Positions 10,606 to 20,204 of a DNA stretch of 64,000 bases are shown in pieces. A model generated the notes under the pieces. The model saw only the letters and a program-made list of their open reading frames with translations. It was not told the origin of the DNA and made no database searches. The stretch is from Lepisosteus oculatus. Its lineage: Eukaryota > Chordata > Actinopteri > Semionotiformes > Lepisosteidae. Within the stretch, counting starts at the first letter, position 1, and every line of letters begins with the position of its first letter. Both the position numbers and the translations under genes were made by a program. The stretch spans positions 675,001 to 739,000 of the forward strand of contig NW_027168298.1 in the NCBI RefSeq assembly GCF_040954835.1. Reading direction: 5' to 3'.

Positions 10606-10750
10606 CAGTCTCTAACGAGACTGTCAAAAATTGCTTTTGCCGATTGTATTGCAAACCGGCGGAAGCGGGGTATTGGGAAAAGTTTTCAACTAGCAATAAT
10701 CCCGCCTCGGCTAAACCTCACAGGCTACGATACTGCCACTGCGCAAAGCT
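10606..10750 (-). ncRNA. U4: U4 spliceosomal snRNA, copy 2
   Basis: 145 nt on the minus strand, inverted relative to copy 1. It keeps the U6-pairing region, 5' stem-loop, Sm site aatttttga and terminal hairpin. It differs from copy 1 at a few bases, for example gaggcgGgatt for gaggcgTgatt and gtctcgtTagagac in the terminal hairpin. The 3' box and candidate distal element are kept. The transposon at 7,917-10,542 was inserted about 63 bp beyond the 3' end, so transcription could still be possible. Confidence 0.9.
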
Positions 10751-10973
10751 GACGGTTGCCAGGCAACCGCGGGGATCCTATGGAAATCGTTATCAATCGT
10801 CTCATGGCATGTCGTTGCTGTAACGCTTCATATTTGTCGTCTTCTTCTAGCTTGAGGTTTTGAAGAATTTCATGACAGACAAGGGCTCCGTTGGGAACAA
10901 AGAAACCCGTTGATTCTTTTCAGCAGCAGAAATACAACCCTTTAAATACAAGATGACAGAACAATGACGAAGG

Positions 10974-11022
10974 GCATGCCGGGAGGAACTCATGCACTAC
11001 AGAGGAAAGGGGGCGGGCACGT
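10974..11022 (-). promoter_or_regulatory. candidate distal element of U4 copy 2
   Basis: Same Staf-like and GC-box pair as upstream of copy 1 (minus strand), about 240 bp from the U4 start. Function is inferred from position and conservation between copies. Confidence 0.4.
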
Positions 11023-11346
11023 ACAGTTCACATTCAAGCCACAAGTACTCTTCTCGGATGTTGCACAAACAAATCCTAACGTCTTGAAAGCATTGCGGCA
11101 TGTTTGTGTCCCACTTCCCGTGGCTGCAGGATGACTGACATGAACGGACAAACACAATCTGTGGCGTTTAGCGTGACATAGTCTTGCAGGCATCGTGCTG
11201 TCTCACTGCAATACTATACCGCTGGAGGAAACAGTCCATCTGGCCATGAAACTCATTTGAACGTCTAGCTACAGCAACTAACAATATCATGATTTATTCA
11301 GGATGTGTGGAATCAGCACGTCCCGGAGACAGCTTCCGAAATCGTG

Positions 11347-11362
11347 AGCATTCTCTGGTGGT
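11347..11362. repeat. L1 target-site duplication, left
   Basis: agcattctctggtggt occurs here and again directly after the L1 A-rich tail at 18,518-18,533, as expected for target-primed reverse transcription. Confidence 0.85.
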
Positions 11363-11544
11363 AGGGGCGCTCAAGATGGCGCTCAGGTGGGAGGTAAAGT
11401 TTAGTGGTTGAGGATTTTTTTTGAGTTTTTCATGACCTTGCTTTTTTTGACTACAGAAAAATAAGGACTTAACACTACTTGTTTAAACTTCAGTTATAAT
11501 TGAAAGAAAAAAAAACGTTTTTTTTTAGGTTTAAGAATTTCGAT

Positions 11545-12468
11545 ATGAGTAACACTGGGAAAAGAAAAGAGAGTGCTGGGTCTTCGAAGGAGAAGTCTAA
11601 GAAACCTCAATCGTATATGTATAGCACTACAAGAAAATTGATGGCAACTAAAGGGAAAAGTGAAGCAGCTGGAGGGGACGTGGAAAGAGTGCTGGAGATG
11701 CGCTCGTACGCGAGCGTTCGCAGCCCAAGTGAGACTCAGCTGCCAGAGGAAGAGCCGGAGTCCCTGCCCAGCACACCTGTGAAAACCCCAGCAGCCAAGA
11801 GAGGAAGGGGCGACCTGACGCTGGAGGAGCTCCAGACCAACATCTTCAACATGATGGCACAGAGCATGGGTGAGCTGAAGGAAATGATTTGATCTAATAC
11901 AGTCGCAATCGAAAGTCTTAAAAAGTCCATGGACTGTGTGTTTAAAGAGGTTGAAGACTTAAAGAGTGAAGTAAAAGTTCTTAAACAAGTAAATACCAAA
12001 CAAGAAAAGCATATTAAAGAACTTGAATTGAAAGTGAACGATGTAGATAGATACCGTCGATGATGGAATTTAAAATTATTTGGAGTTAAAGAGGAACGTG
12101 ATAAGGACCTTGTTGCAACAGTGAAGGGTATCTGTAAAAGGACCCTGCCGGACCAGGAGGACGTAATATCGGCCATTGACTTTGTTCACAGGCTCGGGAG
12201 AGCGAACATGTCTGGGCAAGTGCGCCCCAGATCGATTATAATACAGTTCACCAAGAGGACGGCGAGGGACATGCTGTGGCGAGTGGCGAGGGAGAATGAG
12301 TATTTGAATGGGAACAAACTGAGGTTTGCAGAGGACCTGTCTGCCGCGGACAGGAGTACCAGGAACCAGCTGTGGCCCCAGGTTGAAGCTGCCAGAAGAG
12401 AGGGGAGGAGAGCCTACTTTGTGGGAGCGAGGGCCTTTGTGGATGGGAAGGAGATTTGCTCCCAGTGA
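11545..12468 (+). pseudogene. L1 ORF1 (RNA-binding protein), two stops
   Basis: A 308-codon frame starts at ATG 11,545 and ends at TGA 12,466, with in-frame TGA at codons 116 and 173. The order of parts is a basic, Ser/Lys-rich N-terminus; a heptad-patterned coiled coil (about residues 110-165); an RRM-like domain starting WNLKLFGVKEERDK just after the second stop; and a C-terminal domain with LRFAEDLSAADRSTRNQLWP. This is the L1 ORF1p (Transposase_22) architecture, which forms trimers and coats L1 RNA. No frameshift is seen. The second stop follows a cga context and may come from CpG decay. Confidence 0.85.
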
Positions 12469-12583
12469 CTGCTCAGTTAATGATTATGTTTGGTTATATT
12501 TGTTATACCAGTATATACTAGTGTTTCTTTAGTGTTAGTTTGGAATGGTGTAGTTAAGTGTTAAGGACTGTTATAGTTCTGGT
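12469..12583 (+). other. L1 ORF1-ORF2 spacer up to provirus
   Basis: Short non-coding L1 segment. Its last four bases, tggt (12,580-12,583), are duplicated after the provirus at 18,169-18,172. Confidence 0.6.
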
Positions 12584-12992
12584 TGTTGTAACAGAAGAAA
12601 TAAGGTTCTTGATCCCGAGATGAAGTAAAACAGATGAGTTTATTGCATGCAAGGAACAATAAAGCCAAAGTCTTGTTTCCCGCAAGAAACAACAAAACCG
12701 AAGTATTGTTCCACGTACTGTTACAAACTTTTGGGTTATATAGTGTTTTCTTCTCCGTTTCTGACGTCACTCGGTCTGATGGTAAAGAGGGGGGTTCATG
12801 GTATTTGGCCAGTTTACGATGTTCTGGGCAAATGGTCAGTTTAACATTACACCCAGGGGGGTTCCTAGCTTGCATCTGCAATCCTTATCAGTTAACCCCC
12901 TTTCCTGCCATAAACCCCAGCTTGTGACTTAGAAGTCTAAACCCCCTACAGAAAGGATTAAATTCAAACCCCCGTCTTCACATCTTTCTTCA
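12584..12992 (-). repeat. provirus 3' LTR
   Basis: 409 bp, TG...CA ends. On the minus strand it holds a TATA-like tatataac (about 12,733-12,742) followed by an AATAAA signal (complement at 12,639-12,644), the usual U3-R order. I find one difference from the 5' LTR, near 12,666 (a for g). Confidence 0.9.
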
Positions 12993-13003
12993 TTCCCCCC
13001 TTA
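12993..13003 (-). promoter_or_regulatory. polypurine tract
   Basis: The minus strand reads aaggggggaa directly before the 3' LTR. This is the expected primer for plus-strand DNA synthesis. Confidence 0.8.
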
Positions 13004-13235
13004 TAAAATATGGCATACGTCAGTGTAGCCTATTTTTATAAATACAATGTCAGGGCAGATCTTTCCTTTCTTGGCGAACAGGTATGTATTGCCATGTCAT
13101 TGTACGTTCCACGGTTATAGCAAGATGTGATACATTTTTTTGTGAATGTGATGATTACAATTATACATATAAACAATACTACTCCTACGGATAAACACTA
13201 TAAAAAGGTTCCACCCCAGGCCCCAAACACAGACT

Positions 13236-14162
13236 TTACCCATACTGAAATTTCTGTCCCTCATTGTAAATGTGTTGGGCCAGATCTGAGATGTGCTCAG
13301 AATTTTCAGGAATATATGTGCAGCATTCAGTGCCAATTACTGCACAAGTTCCTCCTTGGGCCGCCAGTACATAATCTAAAGCTAGTCGGTTCTGCATGGC
13401 CACTGTTCTGAGGGCTACCATTTCATCATTAACAGCCTTCAGACTAGATGAGGTAGAATTTGCTAATTCTTCTAAAGTCGAGGCCATTTGAATTAACTCT
13501 CGACTCAGAAAGTTCATGCCGGCTTGTGGAAATATTATACCTAAATAATATTCCCAATCAGCCAATTTTCTTTGTGGTCTGTGGTTAGGTCCGAAGGGGC
13601 TGTGGATTTGAACACAGATATGAGGAACCACATATCCTAAATAACATGAGCCAGACCACTGGGCTGGCAACCATGGGTAGGCTCGTTTTCCACAAATGAA
13701 ATATGTTCCGTTTGGCGCTCCCCATGCCTCTGAAAATAAGAAACTTATACCGAATTGTGGGGTGTGCCGATCCCATCCTGGAATTTGGAAGGTAGAGGTG
13801 GATATATTTGCAGCGATGGTAAGGTTGCAACGACTCCATCCAACCAAGTGCAGACCATTAGTGTGCTGAAAACATATGTTTCCCTCACGTTCCTTATTTA
13901 GAGTCAGGTATGGTGGTGTATGGCTTCTGTTATATTTAGGAGCGTAAGAGCCTGTGAAACTCGTGGGCTCTAAGCCTCGCTCCTGTAGATATTGTAATGT
14001 TGTGCAGGTTAAAGTCGTGTTATGGCAACCCCCATAGTTTGTCATATTAAAATTTCCTAAATTATCCCTCCAAATGATCATGCCTATGACTTCCTCGCGA
14101 CGCCAAGGAATGGCTCCCATAGGAAGTCCTCCCTGTACATATTTGGGTAATGCGGCACACAC
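13236..14162 (-). pseudogene. env: env, SU and most of TM ectodomain, broken
   Basis: A 308-codon open frame holds most of the retroviral envelope. Just upstream in the same frame is a CWVC motif, the SU isomerase-type CXXC. Many N-glycosylation sites (NTT, NGT, NTS) follow. The TM part has a leucine-rich helix, the AAQGGTCAVIGTEC immunosuppressive-domain region and the CX6CC cysteines. The frame stops at 13,236 before the membrane anchor. A hydrophobic segment and tail are recognisable downstream in a different frame (about 13,235-13,040) which itself contains a stop. The signal-peptide part (14,188-14,316) is also in another frame. Env is therefore interrupted at both ends and is not expected to make a membrane-anchored protein. 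Confidence 0.88.
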
Positions 14163-14187
14163 CCAGCAGGCACTTTGGTTGGTTTTC

Positions 14188-14316
14188 TTAGCTAGGATAG
14201 GAGAGGCCTAAAAAGGAATTAATTCCATGTTCTCCTTTGTGGGAGAGATGATCATTAATTCCTGCGGAACATAGTCCTACAGCAACAATTATTGTTATAA
14301 ACAGAAATGATTTCAT
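14188..14316 (-). pseudogene. env: env start with signal peptide, out of frame with SU
   Basis: From the ATG at 14,316 the frame encodes a short basic start and a hydrophobic core (FLFITIIVAVGLCSAG), a typical signal peptide, then stops at 14,188. The SU frame continues separately, so a frame change lies near 14,165-14,190. The env ATG overlaps the pol end by a few bases, the usual gammaretroviral arrangement. Confidence 0.75.
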
Positions 14317-14588
14317 TCTGAGTCTGTAAATGGGGATGAGGCTCGTCGGCAGTGTGGCGCGTGGATCCAGCGATCTTTTCCTTCCACTCGAACCGCAGAC
14401 TCGGTTGTCAACAGGATCTGGTAGGGTCCGTCCCACCTGGGCTGGAGAACCTGTGAAGGAAATTTCCTGATCCACACCCACTCTCCTGGGATGAGGTCGT
14501 GCCCTCCTTCAGGTGGTGGTCCCCACGCCTCCAGGACCTGCTCGCGGGCTCCTTGTGTGGCCTCTGTCAGCAACTTGCAATAATACAA
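14313..14588 (-). pseudogene. pol: pol: integrase C-terminal domain fragment
   Basis: The 91-codon frame contains PGEWVWIRKF and QPRWDGPYQILLTTESAVRV, matching the SH3-like/GPY part of gammaretroviral integrase C-termini. The catalytic DDE core is not seen upstream; sequence to about 14,830 keeps no clear frame. Confidence 0.8.
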
Positions 14589-14826
14589 AGGAATGGTTGA
14601 TCCAGTCTCAGCACCTGTAAGAGAACTTGATTCAAATTATTAAAGGCGGCTTTTGCTGCGGGAACCAAGGCAATCTTGTCCTTGTACTGCACTCCCCCCT
14701 TAAGCAGATCTGTTAAGAGTTGTGCTCACCCTGTAAAAAACATTGCACCCAGGCCCTGTTAAAATTTCACAATGCTAGACACAAAAGGGCCTTATCATAA
14801 CTGCTTCTATTAGACACTCTAAAGCT

Positions 14827-14910
14827 GAAGCAACTCAGACTTGTGGGTTTCCTCGTCAGGGGAAGCACTCAGAATACCATCAACATACTGAGTGATCACA
14901 GCCAGTTGAA
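14827..14910 (-). pseudogene. pol: pol: reverse transcriptase active-site fragment
   Basis: The minus strand encodes ITQYVDGILSASPDEETHKS, clearly the RT motif region in which retroviruses have YVDD. The second catalytic Asp is Gly here. Flanking sequence (14,590-15,240) has scraps of pol but no sustained frame. Confidence 0.7.
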
Positions 14911-15750
14911 GCCACGTGATACCCTGTTCTGCATAGTCATTCTTTGTAATGCATAATATTCCAACCCAATAGATCTGGAATAAAACCATCCATTAAAATC
15001 TGGTACTCGGCAAGTAAAACTTGCTGTCCCAATACTCCTGTGGCCTCCTGCCATCTTCCCATATACATTGCTCTATAGTACACTGTTGAACAGAGGAGTG
15101 AAACAAGCAGGACAGTAGTGCTCCAGTATCCCCTAACAGAGAAACCAACACTCCATTAACAGTACATTTTTATCCACTGGACTGGGACAGACTTAGGGAG
15201 GCTACAAGGGATTTACAGGATCTAATCGTTAGGTAAACAGATTTTCTCACAAGACGTTATTCTCCCCAGTCTCGATTCTAAACCTACACCGTTTCAGCAT
15301 GTCTGGTTTCGAGACATTCGAATAAAACCAAATTGTTTCCATTATTGCAACTAATTGTATAAATTACAATTTATAATAATTTATAATAATACAAAAACTG
15401 TTTAACTACTTTTACGTCCACCTGCACTGTACTTATACGTTTCAGACGCTCTTATATTTTCCAATCTCCTTAAGTTGATTTTCGTCAAGTCTCTTTAGTT
15501 ACGTCTCTAGCCAGTCCCGCTGGCTAAACACACTCACACCGTCATTTAGTATACCAAAACTCACAGTTACACACATACATGCCGGCACACAAATTCATAA
15601 AACACACATACACATCGAGAATATATTTTTCTCTTCGTAATACAATGTGCTGTATTCTTGTTTTACTTCTACATGAATCCTTTTAATTCCTGAAGCGCAC
15701 TCCAGGTTCGCTGCATTTCTAATTTCGGGTGCGGTACTTTAGCCCACCGG
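14911..15750 (-). other. decayed provirus interior, no gene recognised
   Basis: AT-rich DNA between the RT scrap and the gag-like frame. No retroviral protease, RT or RNase H frame can be followed. It may mix decayed pol and unrelated filler. Confidence 0.4.
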
Positions 15751-16107
15751 TCAATATCTTACGGTTTTGGATTTGATCGTATGGGGGAAATCAGGGAAGG
15801 TAGGTGCGATTGCAGACCCCCTCGACGGGGTGCGAGACAGTGTTAGAGTGGCACTGTCATCAACGGCGCCAGCCCCTGCTACATCAAGTCCTTTCCCACT
15901 TCGAGTGAGAGTACAGATCTGCGGGCGCCCTCCCTCTAACAGGGGAGACCCTGATCCGTCTTTATCACACTCATACCAAGTGTTATCCCAATCAGACCCC
16001 CCTTCTCCATATGGCCACTGAGGGAATTGATCCCAATTATTTTCGTTTCCTGCCTGTTTGTTCCCCTGTGGGAGAGCAGGATATAACTTAGTCGCTGGCT
16101 GCAGCAC
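15751..16107 (-). pseudogene. gag: gag fragment (matrix/proline-rich region)
   Basis: A 118-codon frame with WDQFPQWPYGEGGSDWDNTW and later LTRSGKGLD. Position 3' of the leader and before pol, plus W/P-rich composition, suggest a piece of gag. No capsid MHR and no CCHC zinc knuckle were found, so the assignment rests mostly on position. A second short frame at 16,260-16,451 (Lys-rich) may be the matrix start. Confidence 0.45.
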
Positions 16108-17034
16108 ATTAACCAGTGCAGCGTGACCAGGAGTTAATTCCTTCTTTAGTTTCTCATTCTCCTGTACTGCCTCTTTTAGCTTTTTTTCTATACTCTTTCG
16201 TAGCGATTAAAATATCTTTTCTTCCGGGTTTTTGTTTTCCCCGTAAACACACTTTTAAGTCACATCCCAATTTCTTTTTTTTTCTCATGTATCTGCCACC
16301 ACTGGTGCCGGCCGTGCACCAGGGTGGGAGCTACATGCTTGTGCTTTTGCCAATCAATACTCATATATGCTTTCTTTACAGGCGTCTTCGCCCCCAAATT
16401 CCCTCTGACAAACTCAGCTTTTTCCATATTTTTCTCCTTCTTTTCCGTCAACTTACACTTTTCCGATATTTAAACGGACCCTTCCACCACTTTCTCAAAC
16501 CATCAGTTAGCGCACATGTTCGGTCTCTTTAAGATTTACTTTTGTCGTGTGTGAGGTAACAGCTCATTCAGTAGGGGGATGTTTTCACTTGGAAAAACCT
16601 GTGCATTACTGCACTCATTCAGCCAAGGGCGTCTGTTACCTCCAGATCTAAATGCCTCTCCGAGACTTTAGAGAGGACTTACACCGCACTGTTCACAGGT
16701 AAGAAACGAGACCTCGAAAACCCCCTTTCTTGATCAGTAATTCACCATCCCCAGAACGCCAGCATCGCTGCTTTTGCCCCGGGGTGGACTTACGCACTGA
16801 GCTCAATCAGGGCGATTCTCGGGTCTCAACGTCCTTTAAATCCTGCTACTTAATGCTTTGCTCTTTATTATGAGGTGTGTTTATGTTAGTGTCGTGCGTG
16901 TGTATATGTATTTCACAAACAAGGAAAACACCAAAAACATACATACATATATCTCTTCTACTCCTGTTTCCTTTAAAACAAAAAAAAAAACCACGCCACG
17001 CCAGAAACCACGCCACTCCAATCTGTGCACGATC
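16108..17034 (-). other. provirus leader/gag 5' part, decayed
   Basis: Holds the Lys-rich frame at 16,260-16,451 but no other sustained coding. An A-run lies near 16,980-16,990. Confidence 0.4.
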
Positions 17035-17465
17035 AAGGCGTAGCTAATCTCAGGACCCCGGGCGTAATTAAAGCCCACACCAATCCTGGATTATACGTGC
17101 ATTTAATGCACCACTCAGCTCCAGAACCCCGGGCGCAATTAAGGCCCACACCGATCCCGAGCCACAGAACTCCGGGTGCAATTAAGACCCAAACCAGTTC
17201 TGACCTTCAGAACTCCGGGTGCAATTAAGACCCACACCAGTCCTGAACTACGTGCATTTAATGCACCACTTGCTCTAGAACCCCGGGCGCAATTAAGGCC
17301 CACACCGATTCTGAGCCTCAGAACTCCGGGTGCAATTAAGACCCAAACCAGTTCTGACCTTCAGAACTCTGGGTGCAATTAAGACCCACACCAGTCCTGA
17401 ACTTCACGGTAAGGGTCCAAAACCCGTTAAAAACTCCACGCGCAATTAAGGCATACACCAGCTTC
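17035..17465. repeat. tandem repeats in provirus leader
   Basis: About eight to nine imperfect units of roughly 45-75 bp, each built around gggcgcaattaaggcccaca or gggtgcaattaagaccca. Two sub-types alternate, suggesting a higher-order unit that was duplicated (17,100-17,260 and 17,270-17,400). Confidence 0.8.
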
Positions 17466-17737
17466 GAACGCCTGTACACAATACCGCGGAACCCCTGCCA
17501 GACCAAATTCTGGGCTTACAGCAACCAACCCATTACATACACCGGTGCCTTCCCGGGCCAGAGGAATTCAGAAACTCACGTTTACTCCGTCATCTCGGGC
17601 GATTCTCGCAGGGAGCAGAGATTTCCCAATCGGTCAGAGAGAGTCGGGACTTTTAAATAAAAGAGGAGTCCTTACCTCTTAGTTATGTGCGCGCTGACCG
17701 TCTCTCCTGCCGATGGGAAGTTCTGCGCCTTCTGGAG

Positions 17738-17755
17738 CATCCGCCGACTACGCCA
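17738..17755 (-). promoter_or_regulatory. primer-binding site, tRNA-Ser type
   Basis: Four bases inside the 5' LTR, the minus strand reads TGGCGTAGTCGGCGG. This matches the complement of the 3' end of vertebrate tRNA-Ser (...GCCGACTACG-CCA), except that one base differs near the end. A tRNA-Ser primer is unusual but known among ERVs. Confidence 0.75.
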
Positions 17756-17759
17756 AATT

Positions 17760-18168
17760 TGTTGTAACAGAAGAAATAAGGTTCTTGATCCCGAGATGAA
17801 GTAAAACAGATGAGTTTATTGCATGCAAGGAACAATAAAGCCGAAGTCTTGTTTCCCGCAAGAAACAACAAAACCGAAGTATTGTTCCACGTACTGTTAC
17901 AAACTTTTGGGTTATATAGTGTTTTCTTCTCCGTTTCTGACGTCACTCGGTCTGATGGTAAAGAGGGGGGTTCATGGTATTTGGCCAGTTTACGATGTTC
18001 TGGGCAAATGGTCAGTTTAACATTACACCCAGGGGGGTTCCTAGCTTGCATCTGCAATCCTTATCAGTTAACCCCCTTTCCTGCCATAAACCCCAGCTTG
18101 TGACTTAGAAGTCTAAACCCCCTACAGAAAGGATTAAATTCAAACCCCCGTCTTCACATCTTTCTTCA
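17760..18168 (-). repeat. provirus 5' LTR
   Basis: 409 bp, essentially identical to the 3' LTR. Followed by the TGGT target duplication (18,169-18,172). Confidence 0.9.
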
Positions 18169-18172
18169 TGGT

Positions 18173-18500
18173 TCTTTGAAAAACTCAATAGTTTAGACAG
18201 TCTTAGAGTTAGTTATTTGCTTTTCATGAATGCCAGAGGTACTCGAAATGTTGTTAAAAGAAAAACTGTGTGCTGAGTTTTATTTTTTACAGGAAACGCA
18301 TGCATGTTGAAACTAAAGTTTATAAATAATTGAGAAATATTAAAGCAAGGAAAATATGATACGTGTAAAATATACAATTTGATCACATAATTACTTAATT
18401 ACCTCTGGTAGTTAAATGCTTTTTTCTGCTGCGTTTTTTTTCTCTTGTACATGACTCTGATCCTCTTGTTGTATTTGTATTTGTAAATTCTATGTTTAAT
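18173..18500 (+). pseudogene. L1 ORF2 start remnant and 3' end
   Basis: Around 18,205-18,300 the DNA encodes scraps (MNARGTRNVVKRK, then in another frame FLQET-like) that match the beginning of the L1 ORF2 endonuclease. The frame is broken at once, and the rest is 3' UTR with an A-rich tail. Confidence 0.6.
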
Positions 18501-18557
18501 AAAAAAAAATTAAAAAAAGCATTCTCTGGTGGTGTCCTGCAGGCTTCCTGTGGGTGT

Positions 18558-18629
18558 GCGTTGGTGGTATAGTGGTGAGCATAGCTGCCTTCCAAGCAGT
18601 TGACCCGGGTTCGATTCCCGGCCAATGCA
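18558..18629 (+). tRNA. tRNA-Gly: tRNA-Gly(TCC)
   Basis: 72 nt that match vertebrate tRNA-Gly(TCC) almost exactly: acceptor gcgttgg pairs with ccaatgc (one G:U), anticodon TCC in ctTCCaa, intact B box ggttcgattcc. A TTTT run about 10 nt downstream can end Pol III transcription. It lies 24 bp beyond the L1 target duplication and is mirrored at 63,871-63,942. Confidence 0.93.
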
Positions 18630-18864
18630 GTGGCGAATGTTTTCAAATGCTGTCATGAGCCTTGGATTGTGACTAGCAAAGCAAAGCCTTTTGAAAGAGC
18701 TAAAGCACTGAAAAACGGAATTGAGGGAGAATCTTACAGGGGATTCTGAGCGGTGTCTGCATACACGCAGTCCGATACGGGTGCTGAAAGCTTGAGCTAC
18801 TCTCAATGTCGTGCTGGCTTTCCCCGGAGTAAATCTGTTACATTGAAAGAATGCTTCTCGCAGG

Positions 18865-19200
18865 TTCAAAAAGGGACCCTTGTTAATTGGAGAAATCAAT
18901 GATTTCGAATGAATTCTGTATGCGTTAAAAGACAGCTATACACAGAAAACATGCAGGACACTGCTCATGATGTTTCCCGAGCCGAAACACAGTGCGTTTT
19001 TTCAAGCCATCTGACAAAGCCCGCCCACTGAAAACTGCAGCAGATCGTGTAAAGACGTTCAACTTTGTAACTACTGCACGCACAGGAAGCAGAATAAATT
19101 CCTCTTTTCAAACTGTCAAAGGTTTGCTTTACGAACGCCGCAGGACATCGCACAATCTCTTTTGAACAGGGACAAACGATTTCTTATGGGGCGCAGTAAG
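18865..19200 (-). repeat. unit B, short copy
   Basis: Matches 1,210-1,540 in inverse orientation. Links the tRNA-Gly and tRNA-Ser loci of the arm. Confidence 0.7.
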
Positions 19201-19340
19201 TACTGTTACTGTCACTGCTCGATACCGACGTTGGCCTACTATACCATGTTCAGCCACTGCTAGAAAATGTACGGCTCTAGCACCGGAGCAAACAACAGGA
19301 GGGCCGATGTCGAACAGGCACACGTGTCAGACATGGAGAG

Positions 19341-19422
19341 CGATGAGAATGGGATTCGAACCCATGCCTGCAGAGCACAATGGATTAGCAGTCCATCACC
19401 TTAACCACTCAGCCACCTTGTC
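19341..19422 (-). tRNA. tRNA-Ser: tRNA-Ser(GCT), weakened acceptor
   Basis: 82 nt with anticodon GCT, long variable arm and intact B box ggttcgaatcc. The acceptor pairs gacaagg with tctcatc, with two mismatches that look like CpG-to-CpA changes on both sides. No near T4 run on the minus strand. May be transcribed but is probably a poor tRNA. Mirrored at 63,078-63,159. Confidence 0.75.
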
Positions 19423-19440
19423 GACGAAACTGGGCTGTCC

Positions 19441-19800
19441 GGACATGGGTTGGCGCGCTCCAGATGATCTTTTTCTTTTTTTCCCCACATACTCGAGGGT
19501 CATTTTCCTGTTCCACATGTGATTTCAACATTTTCCTTGGGAGATGTCAAGCCAGCAAGCCACTGCTGTGGTTCAGTGGCCAGTGTGGAGTTCAGTGGCC
19601 CTGTTTACACAGAAAGCACATTGAGCTCCTTGGACATGAAAAGTTCCAGATAAAAGCCATTTGTCATCCTTTCTCTTGGTGTCGATGTTGCTATTGTATG
19701 TAAAGGTGGCAACTTGCTCAGCGAGCAGGCGGAGCACACACCGAATGCAGATGTGTCTGAGTGGTGTGTCCAAGTGGCTGCAAAAGGACAACACTCCTGG
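19441..19800. repeat. tRNA-Ser/tRNA-Thr spacer cassette (unit D)
   Basis: Spacer that always lies between a minus tRNA-Ser(GCT) and a plus tRNA-Thr(AGT) in this arm. It recurs at 27,915-28,285, 40,525-40,900 (inverted), 54,230-54,600 and 62,700-63,065. No gene inside. Confidence 0.75.
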
Positions 19801-19850
19801 GGCCCCGTGGCTTAGTTGGTTAAAGCGCCTGTCTAGTAAACAGGAGATCC
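19801..19850 (+). pseudogene. tRNA-Thr(AGT) 5' fragment
   Basis: ggccccgtggcttagttggt followed by the anticodon arm with AGT. The sequence jumps from the variable region to ccgcctacgg, so the T arm and 3' acceptor are missing. Compare the complete gene at 36,304. Mirrored at 62,651-62,700. Confidence 0.85.
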
Positions 19851-20204
19851 CCGCCTACGGCTAGACTTAATTAAATGCAAGTATTCATTTCCTGTCTTTA
19901 ACGCGACTTGTTTTTCTTAAAATGGATGCAACTTGCAAAACATGAAACACAAGCCTTGCTAATCAGCGCTAGCAGCTGGCAAAAAAAAGGAGTCAGCTAT
20001 TTTTTTTTCTTTAACCTTAACCCTGCTAACGGAGAAGAGTTAAACGACCGAGTCTATGCAGCTTAAACGGTGCGCAAGTCGGGTTCTTAGCTGAAAGGGT
20101 GGTAAATCACGCTCACCCCAGTCCTTAATCTTTTAAAGAGGATACAAAACTGAACCTAGTCGCCACATCACATACATCCTGTTAAATGATAAAAAGGTAA
20201 CATC

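Larger units (their letters stand above)
12584..18168 (-). mobile_element. defective gammaretrovirus-type endogenous provirus
   Basis: A 5.6-kb provirus lies in reverse orientation with 409-bp LTRs (TG...CA), a 4-bp TGGT target duplication, a tRNA-Ser-type primer site, a polypurine tract, and recognisable gag, RT, integrase and env pieces. A typical simple provirus is 8-9 kb; most of pol and much of gag are missing. The 4-bp duplication and env features fit gammaretroviruses. The provirus sits inside the L1. Confidence 0.9.
11363..18517 (+). mobile_element. L1 LINE with internal deletion, split by a provirus
   Basis: The element begins aggggcgctcaagatggcgc and ends in an A-rich tail (18,498-18,517), flanked by a 16-bp duplication. 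Without the provirus it is about 1.57 kb: 5' leader, a complete but mutated ORF1, a short ORF2 start, and the 3' end. Most of ORF2 (endonuclease, reverse transcriptase) is missing, so it cannot move by itself. L1-type elements of this kind with coiled-coil/RRM ORF1 are common in fish. Confidence 0.8.

Noticed and set aside
17035-17465. tandem repeats considered as a CRISPR array
   Set aside because: Units are imperfect, spacers are themselves repeats, the locus lies in a vertebrate provirus leader, and no cas-like genes exist.
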